A stretch of DNA of 42,724 bases, taken from CAYXDO01 sp964463485 (GTDB lineage: Bacteria > Myxococcota > Kuafuiibacteriia > Kuafuiibacteriales > Kuafuiibacteriaceae). The stretch is taken from positions 1 to 42,724 of the forward strand of contig CAYXDO010000092.1 of NCBI GenBank assembly GCA_964463485.1. Reading direction: 5' to 3'. Shown piece by piece: positions 8,208-15,294 of this stretch. Every line of letters begins with the position of its first letter. Position 1 is the first letter of the stretch. The translations under genes were made by a program, and so were the position numbers. The notes beneath the pieces are model-generated. The model saw nothing but the letters and a program-made list of their open reading frames with translations, searched no databases and had not been told where the DNA came from.

Positions 8208-10136
8208 ATGCGAGTCCCCGTCAAATTCACATTCCGCGCGGAGCCTCACGCCAGGGTCGAGGTCCTGGGCGATTTTCCGAGCTTCAAGGTCGCTCACTCG
8301 ATGCGCGAGCTTCGACCAGGTGAGTACGAGGCCGAGCTCCTGCTCCAAGCCGGTGTGTATCGGTACAAATATCGGATCGACGGATCGAGTTGGCGCCACG
8401 ACCCTTCCAAACCGTCGGAGCACGTGGATGGGTACGTCAACAATGTCGTCGTCGTGGCGGGGACTGAACCACCCCTGTATTTCGCTCCCGATCAACGGCA
8501 CCTGGCCTACCAAGTCGATGGCTCGGTCGAAGTCTTCGCCGAGTGCGACGTGACCGCGAATGGACCCGCGGAGATTTGGGTCGAGGACGAGGCTGAAGCG
8601 ATCCGAAGGGCTCCCCTCGAAGGTGTGGCCACCCATCGAGGTCGCCACCTGTTGCGGGCACGCCTTCAAGGTAGGGGGTCCGCACCCCGATCGATGGGCT
8701 TCGTGGGGCTCCCGACGCGTGTGTACGCGCTCGACGGGCCCGATCCGTCGGTCGCCCCGAGCTGGCTTCGAGGAGCGGTCTTCTATGGGATCTTCGTCGA
8801 CCGCTGGTTTCGAGGGAAGCAGAGTGTTCCCGACCCGCGCGCCGCGCCGCGGTCGAGCCTCTCGTCGGGTGCGACATTTTACGGGGGCGACCTCGACGGA
8901 ATCACGGAGTCCATCTCGAGCATCTCCAGTCTCGGCGTGACCGCTCTCGTGCTCACTCCGCTGAACCCATCGCCTTCGCCGCACAGGTACGACTCCATCG
9001 ATCTCCATTCGATCGACCCACGAATCGGCGGCGAGGACGGCCTGCGTCGGCTGGTCGAAGCGGCGCACCGGGCGCGCCTCAAAGTCGTGGTCGATGCTTC
9101 TTTCACCCATGTCCACGAGACTCATCCCGCCTTCGTCGACCTGCTGGCCAAAAAGCGAGCGTCCGTTTTCAAGGATTGGTTCCAAGTTCTCTCGATGCCC
9201 GTGCGGCGCCGCGACCCGACGACGTACCGACACTATCCAGGTGGCCCCGGCCTACCCCTTCTCGACCTCCAGAACGCCTCCGTGCGGGCCCACGTGCTCG
9301 AAGCCGCCGAACGATGGGTCGATCGCGGTGTGGATGGGTTGCGGCTCGACGCCATGGACGAGGTCCCTTCGAGCCTTTGGCGGGAGCTTCGATCGAGAGT
9401 TCGGGACAAGAGCTCCCAATTCCTCTTGCTCGGCGAGGTCGTCACCGACCGGCACCACGGCTTCACCGGCGCGAACGGAGCAGATGTCGCGACTGACTTC
9501 GTGTTTCGGGACTTGTTGGTCGACTTCTTCGCCAAGGATCGCATCGACGCCGAAGAGCTTTGGGCTCGAATGACTTTCCTCGAACATCGCCTTGGGCCAA
9601 AGGCGCGCGGGGCGCGGCTCTTGTTCCTCGACAATCACGATACGCCTCGGTTTCGTTCGATCGCCATTTCACACGATCGCCATCGGCTCGCGCTGGCGTT
9701 CCTTCTATTCATGCCAGAGCCGGTGTGGCTGACGTACGGGGCAGAGCTCGGACTGGCAGGTGGGAGCCCAGAGTCACGACGCGAGGACGTCTGGACCGAA
9801 CGACTGCCCATGCCGGACCCTTCGTCGCCGCGGACCCGGAGTCTCGTCCGAGACCTGCTCGGCCTTCGGCAGAGATTAGACACTACGAATGGCTTGCGCC
9901 CCATCGCTCTCAGCCGCGGTTTTCTGGCGATGGCGCGTTCGACTGCGACCAAGCGCAAATCCAGGACGGACGAGGTCATACTCTTGGTCAATCGTGGACC
10001 CACGGATCGCCGAGTCGATGACCTGATACCCAGCCATGCCTCGACCCTGTTGGAGGTCAACGGTCGGCAAGGACCAGCCGATGCGCCGCTCGCGCCGATG
10101 ACGGGCAGGCTCATTTCGGTGAACGGAGCCGACTGA
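8208..10136 (+). CDS. GH13 alpha-amylase family glycoside hydrolase with N-terminal starch-binding-like domain
   Basis: Protein of 642 aa. Residues 1-83 form a CBM48/AMPK-glycogen-binding-like beta domain (VEVLGDFPSF, then YRYKYRIDGSSWRHDP). A second linker/beta region covers 90-180, and the GH13 barrel starts near AVFYGIFVDRWFRG (190-203). All four conserved regions are present: VVVDASFTHV (Asp296, His301), GLRLDAMDE with nucleophile Asp381, LLLGEVV with acid/base Glu410, and FLDNHDTPRF with Asp478. It should cleave or rearrange alpha-1,4/1,6-glucans and resembles cyclomaltodextrinase/neopullulanase-like enzymes. No signal peptide is seen, so it is probably cytoplasmic. An AGGAG ribosome site precedes the ATG. 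It lies 85 bp downstream of the radical SAM gene on the same strand. Confidence 0.92.
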   Translation: MRVPVKFTFRAEPHARVEVLGDFPSFKVAHSMRELRPGEYEAELLLQAGVYRYKYRIDGSSWRHDPSKPSEHVDGYVNNVVVVAGTEPPLYFAPDQRHLAYQVDGSVEVFAECDVTANGPAEIWVEDEAEAIRRAPLEGVATHRGRHLLRARLQGRGSAPRSMGFVGLPTRVYALDGPDPSVAPSWLRGAVFYGIFVDRWFRGKQSVPDPRAAPRSSLSSGATFYGGDLDGITESISSISSLGVTALVLTPLNPSPSPHRYDSIDLHSIDPRIGGEDGLRRLVEAAHRARLKVVVDASFTHVHETHPAFVDLLAKKRASVFKDWFQVLSMPVRRRDPTTYRHYPGGPGLPLLDLQNASVRAHVLEAAERWVDRGVDGLRLDAMDEVPSSLWRELRSRVRDKSSQFLLLGEVVTDRHHGFTGANGADVATDFVFRDLLVDFFAKDRIDAEELWARMTFLEHRLGPKARGARLLFLDNHDTPRFRSIAISHDRHRLALAFLLFMPEPVWLTYGAELGLAGGSPESRREDVWTERLPMPDPSSPRTRSLVRDLLGLRQRLDTTNGLRPIALSRGFLAMARSTATKRKSRTDEVILLVNRGPTDRRVDDLIPSHASTLLEVNGRQGPADAPLAPMTGRLISVNGAD

Positions 10137-10233
10137 TACTCCGCGGCTCCCGGTGCGGTAGGAGGTGCTTCGTGCTCGGCGGCCCCGATGATCGTACATT
10201 TTCCACGCGGGTTTTCGTCGACAAGCAGATTCG

Positions 10234-11055
10234 ATGGTGCAAGAAGATGCCGCCATGCCGTCGATCAAAGCCAAAGTCGGACCCCCGAACTCCTTTTCCA
10301 TCTCCAACATCAAGAGCAAGAAGCTCGAGAAGAAGGCCGAAGCGCTCGACGTGAGCGGCAAAGGCTACCTCACCTTCGACGAGCTCGTCGCGTTGTACCA
10401 GGCCGAGAAGGGCGGCGCGTTACCGAACCTGTCGCAGCTCGCCAAGTTTCTCGGCGTGCCTCAACACAAGCTGGAGACCGAGCACCTCGACGGCTGGGAG
10501 GCCCTCTCGAGCCAGTGGTTCGCGAGCAACTGGAAGGGTGACTTTCACATCTCCGGGTTCTCTGACGATCCTGGCTATGCGCCGGCGGGCAACGTGCGCA
10601 CGGGTCGCCAGCTGGGTCCGCAATGGAGTCCCGATGGAACTCAGAACGACGTCGACCAGTACGTCTTTCTGGTCGACTTCAACTTCATGGACATCAAGGA
10701 CTTCGATGGGCAGATCAAGAACGCCGTGATCGTCGTAGGTCCACGCGATTTTCCGGCCGAAGATGGCTCGAAGTACGGCGAGATGGTCGAAGTCCCTCTG
10801 ACGATCGCGACCCAGGAGTCGTATCAGAGCCAGGGGCGCTACGGGCCGGGCGACTGGGTTCCGGAGAAGAAGCTCCTCGCCGCGCAGGTCGATGTCGGCG
10901 ACCTTCGCAAGCTCGCCGGTGACACGGCGGGACTCAGCTTCTTCGCTCGCCTGGAGCTCAATGACGGGCGCACCGTGCACGTGAACAAGGACGGCAAGGC
11001 GTTCGCCAACTTCGCGGTCGACAAAGAAGAGCTGAACCCGCCCGGCGATCCGTAG
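10234..11055 (+). CDS. EF-hand-like protein of unknown function
   Basis: Protein of 273 aa (or 266 aa from the second ATG at 10255, which has an AAGAAG stretch upstream). Residues 39-50 (DVSGKGYLTFDE) fit an EF-hand calcium loop with acidic or oxygen ligands at positions 1, 3, 9 and 12, flanked by helices; the Lys at loop position 5 is unusual and may weaken binding. The remainder (about 110-265) is beta-rich, with VDQYVFLVDFNFMDIKDFDGQIKNAVIVVGPR and LSFFARLELNDGRTVHVNKDG strands. I do not recognise a family. No signal peptide is visible. It lies about 100 bp after the GH13 gene and 20 bp before the following lipoprotein gene, so it may share their transcript. Confidence 0.7.
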   Translation: MVQEDAAMPSIKAKVGPPNSFSISNIKSKKLEKKAEALDVSGKGYLTFDELVALYQAEKGGALPNLSQLAKFLGVPQHKLETEHLDGWEALSSQWFASNWKGDFHISGFSDDPGYAPAGNVRTGRQLGPQWSPDGTQNDVDQYVFLVDFNFMDIKDFDGQIKNAVIVVGPRDFPAEDGSKYGEMVEVPLTIATQESYQSQGRYGPGDWVPEKKLLAAQVDVGDLRKLAGDTAGLSFFARLELNDGRTVHVNKDGKAFANFAVDKEELNPPGDP

Positions 11056-11075
11056 CGGGAGGAGGCTAACTTCAG

Positions 11076-12353
11076 GTGTGGCTTTTTCGAGCCACTTTCT
11101 TCCTCGCTGTGTTGGGCGCTTGCGGCTCTGAAATGCATCGAGTCAGCGTCCCTGAACCCGCTCCGGGGTCTTCGCTCATCGTCTTGGTGAAGAGCGGCGA
11201 CGTCCTCGACTTGACCGCGCTCGACGCGACTTCGGTCGAGTTCGCTCCTCGCAAATTGGCAGAGGGAGCCTACGCTGAGCTCCTCGTTTATCATCGCACG
11301 TCGCTCGAGCTCGGCATTTCGAGCGGTCCGATCCCGATCGCCGAGGGAGCCTTCTCCAGAGCCTTGCCGTCACCCGACGAAGTCCTTTCGCTCGACGTCG
11401 ATGACGGCGGCTGGGTTCCTCGGGAGGCCTCGGCGATCGACCTCAGCGAGCTCCGACTTCCGAGTCAGTGTCTTCGGCTCGACCCGTCCGGCGCGACGCC
11501 GCTGACTTTGCCGACCGCACAGACGCCCGAGGTGCTCGCCGGGATGGGTACCGATGCGCTGGCGGTCGGGCGTGACGGTTACGTCCGGCTGCTGAGCGGT
11601 GGGGAGGCTCGAACGCTCCGACTGAGTCCGCCGCTCGTTCCCCAAGCCTTGGAGCCTGTGCTCGACACGATGATCTTGGCGGGTCCTGGGGCTTATCGGA
11701 CCTCGTTTGCGAGCTTGGCTTCGTCTTCGACGCATTCGATTTCGCTCGAAACTTTGGTGCCACCGGAGGCCGAGCGCTATTACGACCTCGTCGAGGGTGA
11801 GTCGGGCGCCGTTTATGGGTTACATTCGAGCGGCATCGACTCGATCCTCCCGAATGTGGCACCGGTGGGTACGCTGCCCGGCCGGTTCGAGGAGTTGCTC
11901 TGGTTGGGTCCGGGTGAGTTCCTCGCGCTGGATGTAGCTTTCTCGGGCGGCCAGAGAGTAGCTCGTTGGGCTGACGGCGCCGCGAGCGATTTGCCCCTCG
12001 GCCCGAACAACGTGACCGCGTGGACGATGGTCGAGGGTCTGGGTCCGGTTTTCGGGCTCGATCGCGGTAATTTCTTGATCCAGAACGCCAACGGCACGCT
12101 CGAGGATCTCCTTCTCGACGATCTTGGTTTTTGGATCCTCGACGTCGCCAGCCACGGCGGTGGGTTTGTGTTCATTCTGTCGACCGGGTCGGTGGGTCAG
12201 TACTTGCCTGGCGAGGGATTGTGTCCGCTTCAGCAGTTCTCGGGAACACTCCGGCGTGCACGGATCGCCGTGCTCGACTCTGAAATCCTCGCCGCTGGGG
12301 AGCAGTACGATGGCGAGCACGCCGTGGTATTCTGGCTACCGTTCGACCGGTGA
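11076..12353 (+). CDS. lipoprotein of unknown function
   Basis: Protein of 425 aa from a GTG start with a strong GGGAGGAGG ribosome site 10 nt upstream. The N-terminus MWLFRATFFLAVLGACGSE is a short lipoprotein signal peptide with lipobox LGAC (Cys16). The rest is beta-rich with repeated segments of a glycine turn followed by a hydrophobic strand (for example GTDALAVGRDGYVRLLSGGEARTLRL and GEFLALDVAFSGGQRVARWADG), reminiscent of a beta-propeller. No family motif is recognised. Its 3' end overlaps the convergent gene by 18 bp (12336-12353), so the two transcripts are antisense at their tails. Confidence 0.75.
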   Translation: MWLFRATFFLAVLGACGSEMHRVSVPEPAPGSSLIVLVKSGDVLDLTALDATSVEFAPRKLAEGAYAELLVYHRTSLELGISSGPIPIAEGAFSRALPSPDEVLSLDVDDGGWVPREASAIDLSELRLPSQCLRLDPSGATPLTLPTAQTPEVLAGMGTDALAVGRDGYVRLLSGGEARTLRLSPPLVPQALEPVLDTMILAGPGAYRTSFASLASSSTHSISLETLVPPEAERYYDLVEGESGAVYGLHSSGIDSILPNVAPVGTLPGRFEELLWLGPGEFLALDVAFSGGQRVARWADGAASDLPLGPNNVTAWTMVEGLGPVFGLDRGNFLIQNANGTLEDLLLDDLGFWILDVASHGGGFVFILSTGSVGQYLPGEGLCPLQQFSGTLRRARIAVLDSEILAAGEQYDGEHAVVFWLPFDR

Positions 12354-13172
12354 GCTTCCGAGCTCGAGGAGCGCGCTCACTCGAACCCAGGGCCCCTCGA
12401 ACCCAGCGATGGGCTCGCCATCCTCGAGCGCAGTGAATCCTACGAGCACCCAACCCAAGTCGAGGTCGATCCCGAGCCGAACTGCGTCGGAGAGGTCTGC
12501 CGCGAGCCGAGACCGAACGAAGGCAGCCAGCCAAGGGGCCGTTGCGGTTGGTGCAGGCTGAGTTGGAAGTCGCGGGAGGCCCTCGAGGAGCGATGGTCCG
12601 CCTTCGATTCCGAGGCCTATCGCCAGTGGTGAGGCCAGGCCGGTCGCGAGACCGGAGAGTCCGATGCCAGGAACGAAAGTCTGGATGTCGCCCACGCGAC
12701 CGTTCGGGGACGAGTACAGGAGGAGCGCTTCCACACCCAGCAGGAGACGCGAAATACGATGCGAAAGCCCGAGCCGCACGAGCGCGAACGCAGGCAGCGC
12801 CGACAGGACCAGGCCACCTCCGCCGAGCACGCTCGTCCTCGAGAGCTCGAGGACCGCAACCGAGTCGGGCTTCGAAGTCACTCGGGCGAGCTCGGAGATC
12901 GCGAAAGCGAGCGTTCGGGTGCGAATCGAACGTGGCGCGTCGGCCAGATCGACGTCGCTGGTGCGAGGAGCCTCCGAGGCGGCATGGAGCTCGACGTGGA
13001 GCCGGTTGGGGGCGAGGTCGCAGTCTGGCACGGTGAGTGCGACAATCTGAATACGCGAGAGGGCTTCGTCAGAGGACAGCTGGGTCTCGAGCTCCGATGG
13101 GCTCAGCCATTCGGGCATACACAGCGGGAGCTGAAGGGCGATGCTCTGGACGAGCAGGGTGGCCAAGATCAT
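12336..13172 (-). CDS. exported protein of unknown function, third gene of the ECF sigma operon
   Basis: Protein of 278 aa with a hydrophobic N-terminus (MILATLLVQSIALQLPLC) that could be a signal peptide. The body contains hydrophobic and glycine-rich stretches (VLGGGGLVLSALPAFALVRLGL, VPGIGLSGLATGLASPLAIGLGIEGGPSLL) compatible with a membrane beta-barrel or an outer-membrane-associated protein. I do not recognise a family. Its start overlaps the stop of the FecR-like gene (13169-13172), so it belongs to the same operon as the sigma factor. In myxobacteria, genes in this position downstream of ECF sigma/FecR-like pairs are often unnamed envelope proteins, and that is the likely role here. 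Confidence 0.7.
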   Translation of the reverse strand: MILATLLVQSIALQLPLCMPEWLSPSELETQLSSDEALSRIQIVALTVPDCDLAPNRLHVELHAASEAPRTSDVDLADAPRSIRTRTLAFAISELARVTSKPDSVAVLELSRTSVLGGGGLVLSALPAFALVRLGLSHRISRLLLGVEALLLYSSPNGRVGDIQTFVPGIGLSGLATGLASPLAIGLGIEGGPSLLEGLPRLPTQPAPTATAPWLAAFVRSRLAADLSDAVRLGIDLDLGWVLVGFTALEDGEPIAGFEGPWVRVSALLELGSSPVER

Positions 13173-14263
13173 CGAACGCGGACGCGAGCCTTCCAGCGCT
13201 CCGCTCTCTCGAGCTGCCCCGACTCTTGGCAGGCACGAATGAGTCGAGCGTACGTGCTCTCGCGGAGCGCGTTGGGCAACCCGAGCTCGAGCGCACGCTC
13301 GAAGGCTTCTACCGCTTGCCTCGCGTCGCCGCGCTCTTGCTCGAGCCTGCCGAGCTCGAACGCAGCGAGCGCCGCCGTGGCCCGATCATCGGCCGACGAG
13401 AGGCGAGTGAACATCGCGGCCGCTTCGCCCCCTCGACCCTTCTTCTCGAGCTCACCCGCTCGCTCGAGGGAGTCCACCGCGGAGACGATGGGCTCTGTCG
13501 TCCCTGTCGGAGCGAGCCCCGCGTCGATAGCGACCACGTTGGCCTCGACCGCGACAGCGCTCTTGGCGCGTCCCGCCGATCGATCGGGCGGGATCGAACG
13601 ACTCACTAAACCCGTCGGCCGGGTCGTCTCCGCGGCGGACACCGTGGCGGTGGGCGACGGTCGAGGTGGCGCGAGCGAAAGGATCTCACCGCGATGGACT
13701 CGGGCCACGCGAGCTTCGAGCGAGTCGCTCCGAACCAGCACGGCGCCGCGGGACACTTCGAGCCGAAAGCTGGTCGTCGTCGAATCGATTCGAAAATGAG
13801 TTCCTAATACCTCCACTCGCGCCAGCGCCGTTTCGAAGACCCACCGGCGCGGCCCCCCAGGAGTCACCTCCACGTCGATCGAGCCTTTCTCGAGGAGGAA
13901 GCTCAACTCGCGCCCATCATTGACCAAGAGCTCGAGGCTCGTGCCCGGGCTCGCCACCAAAGACGAACCATCTGCAAACCGTGTCTCCGTCATCGCGTGG
14001 GCTCGGGCGAGCGGTTCTAGGATCGCGCCCCCGCTCGCTAGCTCCGCGACCTCCAACTCACGAGAGGCCGGTCGAATCGTGAGCAGGATGGCCGCAGCCA
14101 GCGCCGCGCCTGCGACGGCCCAACCCACCCGAACCGCCATGCCCAGGTTGGGTTGGTTCCTGCGAGCCTTTACTCTGCGCCACACCCGATCGACCGACGC
14201 GGCGTCCGGCTGGGTCAGCGTCTGATGAATCGGATTCGGGAGCTCAGTCTGCTCAGGCTTCAT
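13169..14263 (-). CDS. FecR-like domain / TPR membrane protein, probable anti-sigma regulator
   Basis: Protein of 364 aa. A short cytoplasmic N-terminus (1-47) is followed by one membrane segment (VGWAVAGAALAAAILLTI, 48-65) and a periplasmic FecR-like domain at about 80-200 (ETRFADGSSLVASPGTSLELLV, GSIDVEVTPGG, VEVLGTHFRID, LEVSRGAVLV). A Pro/Thr-rich linker and a C-terminal tetratricopeptide region (about 275-360: ATAALAAFELGRLEQERGDARQAVEAFERALEL) follow. FecR proteins transduce envelope signals to an ECF sigma factor. This gene overlaps the sigma gene by 11 bp and the downstream gene by 4 bp. The cytoplasmic tail is short compared with classical anti-sigma domains, so direct sigma binding is inferred only from context. 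Confidence 0.85.
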   Translation of the reverse strand: MKPEQTELPNPIHQTLTQPDAASVDRVWRRVKARRNQPNLGMAVRVGWAVAGAALAAAILLTIRPASRELEVAELASGGAILEPLARAHAMTETRFADGSSLVASPGTSLELLVNDGRELSFLLEKGSIDVEVTPGGPRRWVFETALARVEVLGTHFRIDSTTTSFRLEVSRGAVLVRSDSLEARVARVHRGEILSLAPPRPSPTATVSAAETTRPTGLVSRSIPPDRSAGRAKSAVAVEANVVAIDAGLAPTGTTEPIVSAVDSLERAGELEKKGRGGEAAAMFTRLSSADDRATAALAAFELGRLEQERGDARQAVEAFERALELGLPNALRESTYARLIRACQESGQLERAERWKARVRVR

Positions 14264-14927
14264 GGGACCCTCGCGCGAGGCGCACCCGCAACCTCGTTTG
14301 CGCGTGGCTGATGCGCCGCTTCGTGGTCGCGAGCGAGCTGCTCGTGAGCTCCGCGACCTCGACCAGCGAATAGCCCTCCACGTAGCGAAGCATCCACGCG
14401 GTCCGGTCCTTCGCCTTCAAGGCGTTGAGGCGCGGCTCCAGGAGGGCGAGCTCGGCCCGGACCTCCGCGGAGGTCTCCGGGAGCGCTACTGCCTCTAGCG
14501 TCTCCGTTGAAGCCGACACGATCCCGAGGACCGCGAGGAGCTTGCGCTTTCTCATTCGCCGATGCACCTGATGCACGACGATTTGCATGAACCATCCCTT
14601 GAACGCCGCCGGATCACGGAGCTGCGAGATCCGCTCGTACGCCAAGATGAAGCTGTCCTGAGCCACGTCCTCGGCCTCCGAGGCGTTCGAAAGCAGCCGA
14701 GTCGCGGTGCCGATCGCAAGCGAGGCGTGTCGGCGGAACAACACCTCGAGCGCCCACTCGTCGCCCTCCACGACGCGCGTCACCAAATCCGCGTCCGACA
14801 GCCGACCCGCCGGATCGGCGTGAACGACGCGACCCAAGGGCGGGGCGTCCTTGGATTCGGCGGTGTTCATCGCAGCGATCGTCTGATTGACCACGCCGGT
14901 GAGCTCTCCAGGAACTGGCGATCCCAT
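14253..14927 (-). CDS. ECF RNA polymerase sigma factor (sigma-70 family)
   Basis: Protein of 224 aa; an internal Met20 start (MNTAESKD, at 14870) would give 205 aa, closer to the usual ECF length. Region 2 is at about 57-125: LEVLFRRHASLAIGTATRLL, the EAEDVAQDSFILAYERI signature and FKGWFMQIVVHQVHRRMRKRK. Region 4 is at about 165-220: RLNALKAKDRTAWMLRYVEGYSLVEVAELTSSSLATTKRRISHAQTRL, which contains the helix-turn-helix that reads the -35 element. It directs RNA polymerase to a small regulon, presumably including its own operon. The next two genes overlap in series, a normal sigma/regulator arrangement. The inserted repeat at 15038 lies just upstream in the divergent intergenic region. Confidence 0.92.
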   Translation of the reverse strand: MGSPVPGELTGVVNQTIAAMNTAESKDAPPLGRVVHADPAGRLSDADLVTRVVEGDEWALEVLFRRHASLAIGTATRLLSNASEAEDVAQDSFILAYERISQLRDPAAFKGWFMQIVVHQVHRRMRKRKLLAVLGIVSASTETLEAVALPETSAEVRAELALLEPRLNALKAKDRTAWMLRYVEGYSLVEVAELTSSSLATTKRRISHAQTRLRVRLARGSHEA

Positions 14928-15037
14928 GGACCGTCCGTGAGGCAGGAGTGTTCGTCCGCGAAAAACGGCTCAACTTTCATCGGCGTCGGGGTATCCTAGC
15001 GCAGTTTGGCGCTGGGCTCGACCGTTCGTTCTCCGCT

Positions 15038-15231
15038 GGGTGCACGACCGACCTGCGGCGATTCAGTTCAACCTCCGCATGAACACGGAGAGCACAGAGA
15101 GGGAACACGGAGGGCACGAAGGACTTTTCTCCAAAAATCCTCCGTGTTCTCTGCGTTCCTGCTCCGTGTCCTTTGTGGTTTGCCCAGCGCCGAGCGATGA
15201 TCGTCGACATATCGCGCAACTTGGTCGTGCC
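15038..15231 (+). mobile_element. MITE-like palindromic element, copy A, with 9-bp target duplication
   Basis: Element of 194 bp. It begins with GGGTGCACGACC (15038-15049) and ends with GGTCGTGCC (15223-15231), the matching inverted end with three bases missing. Its interior is an imperfect palindrome of ACACGGAGA/TCTCCGTGT blocks and is nearly identical to copy B in inverted orientation. TTCTCCGCT occurs directly on both sides (15029-15037 and 15232-15240), the signature of a 9-bp target-site duplication. No transposase is encoded, and the reading frames inside are artefacts. It sits between the divergent sigma-factor and lipoprotein genes, where it may affect promoters. Confidence 0.85.
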
Positions 15232-15294
15232 TTCTCCGCTTCTCCGCTCCGGCTTCGGCGAACGGAATTGGCGGTCTTGGTGTATACGCCTCCT

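Noticed and set aside
12759..13799. 346-residue plus-strand open frame
   Set aside because: It is antisense to the FecR-like gene and the exported protein; low-complexity Arg/Ser composition.
15040..15294. N-terminal extension of the large lipoprotein
   Set aside because: The frame reads through the inserted palindromic element, and a good lipoprotein leader starts at 15295.
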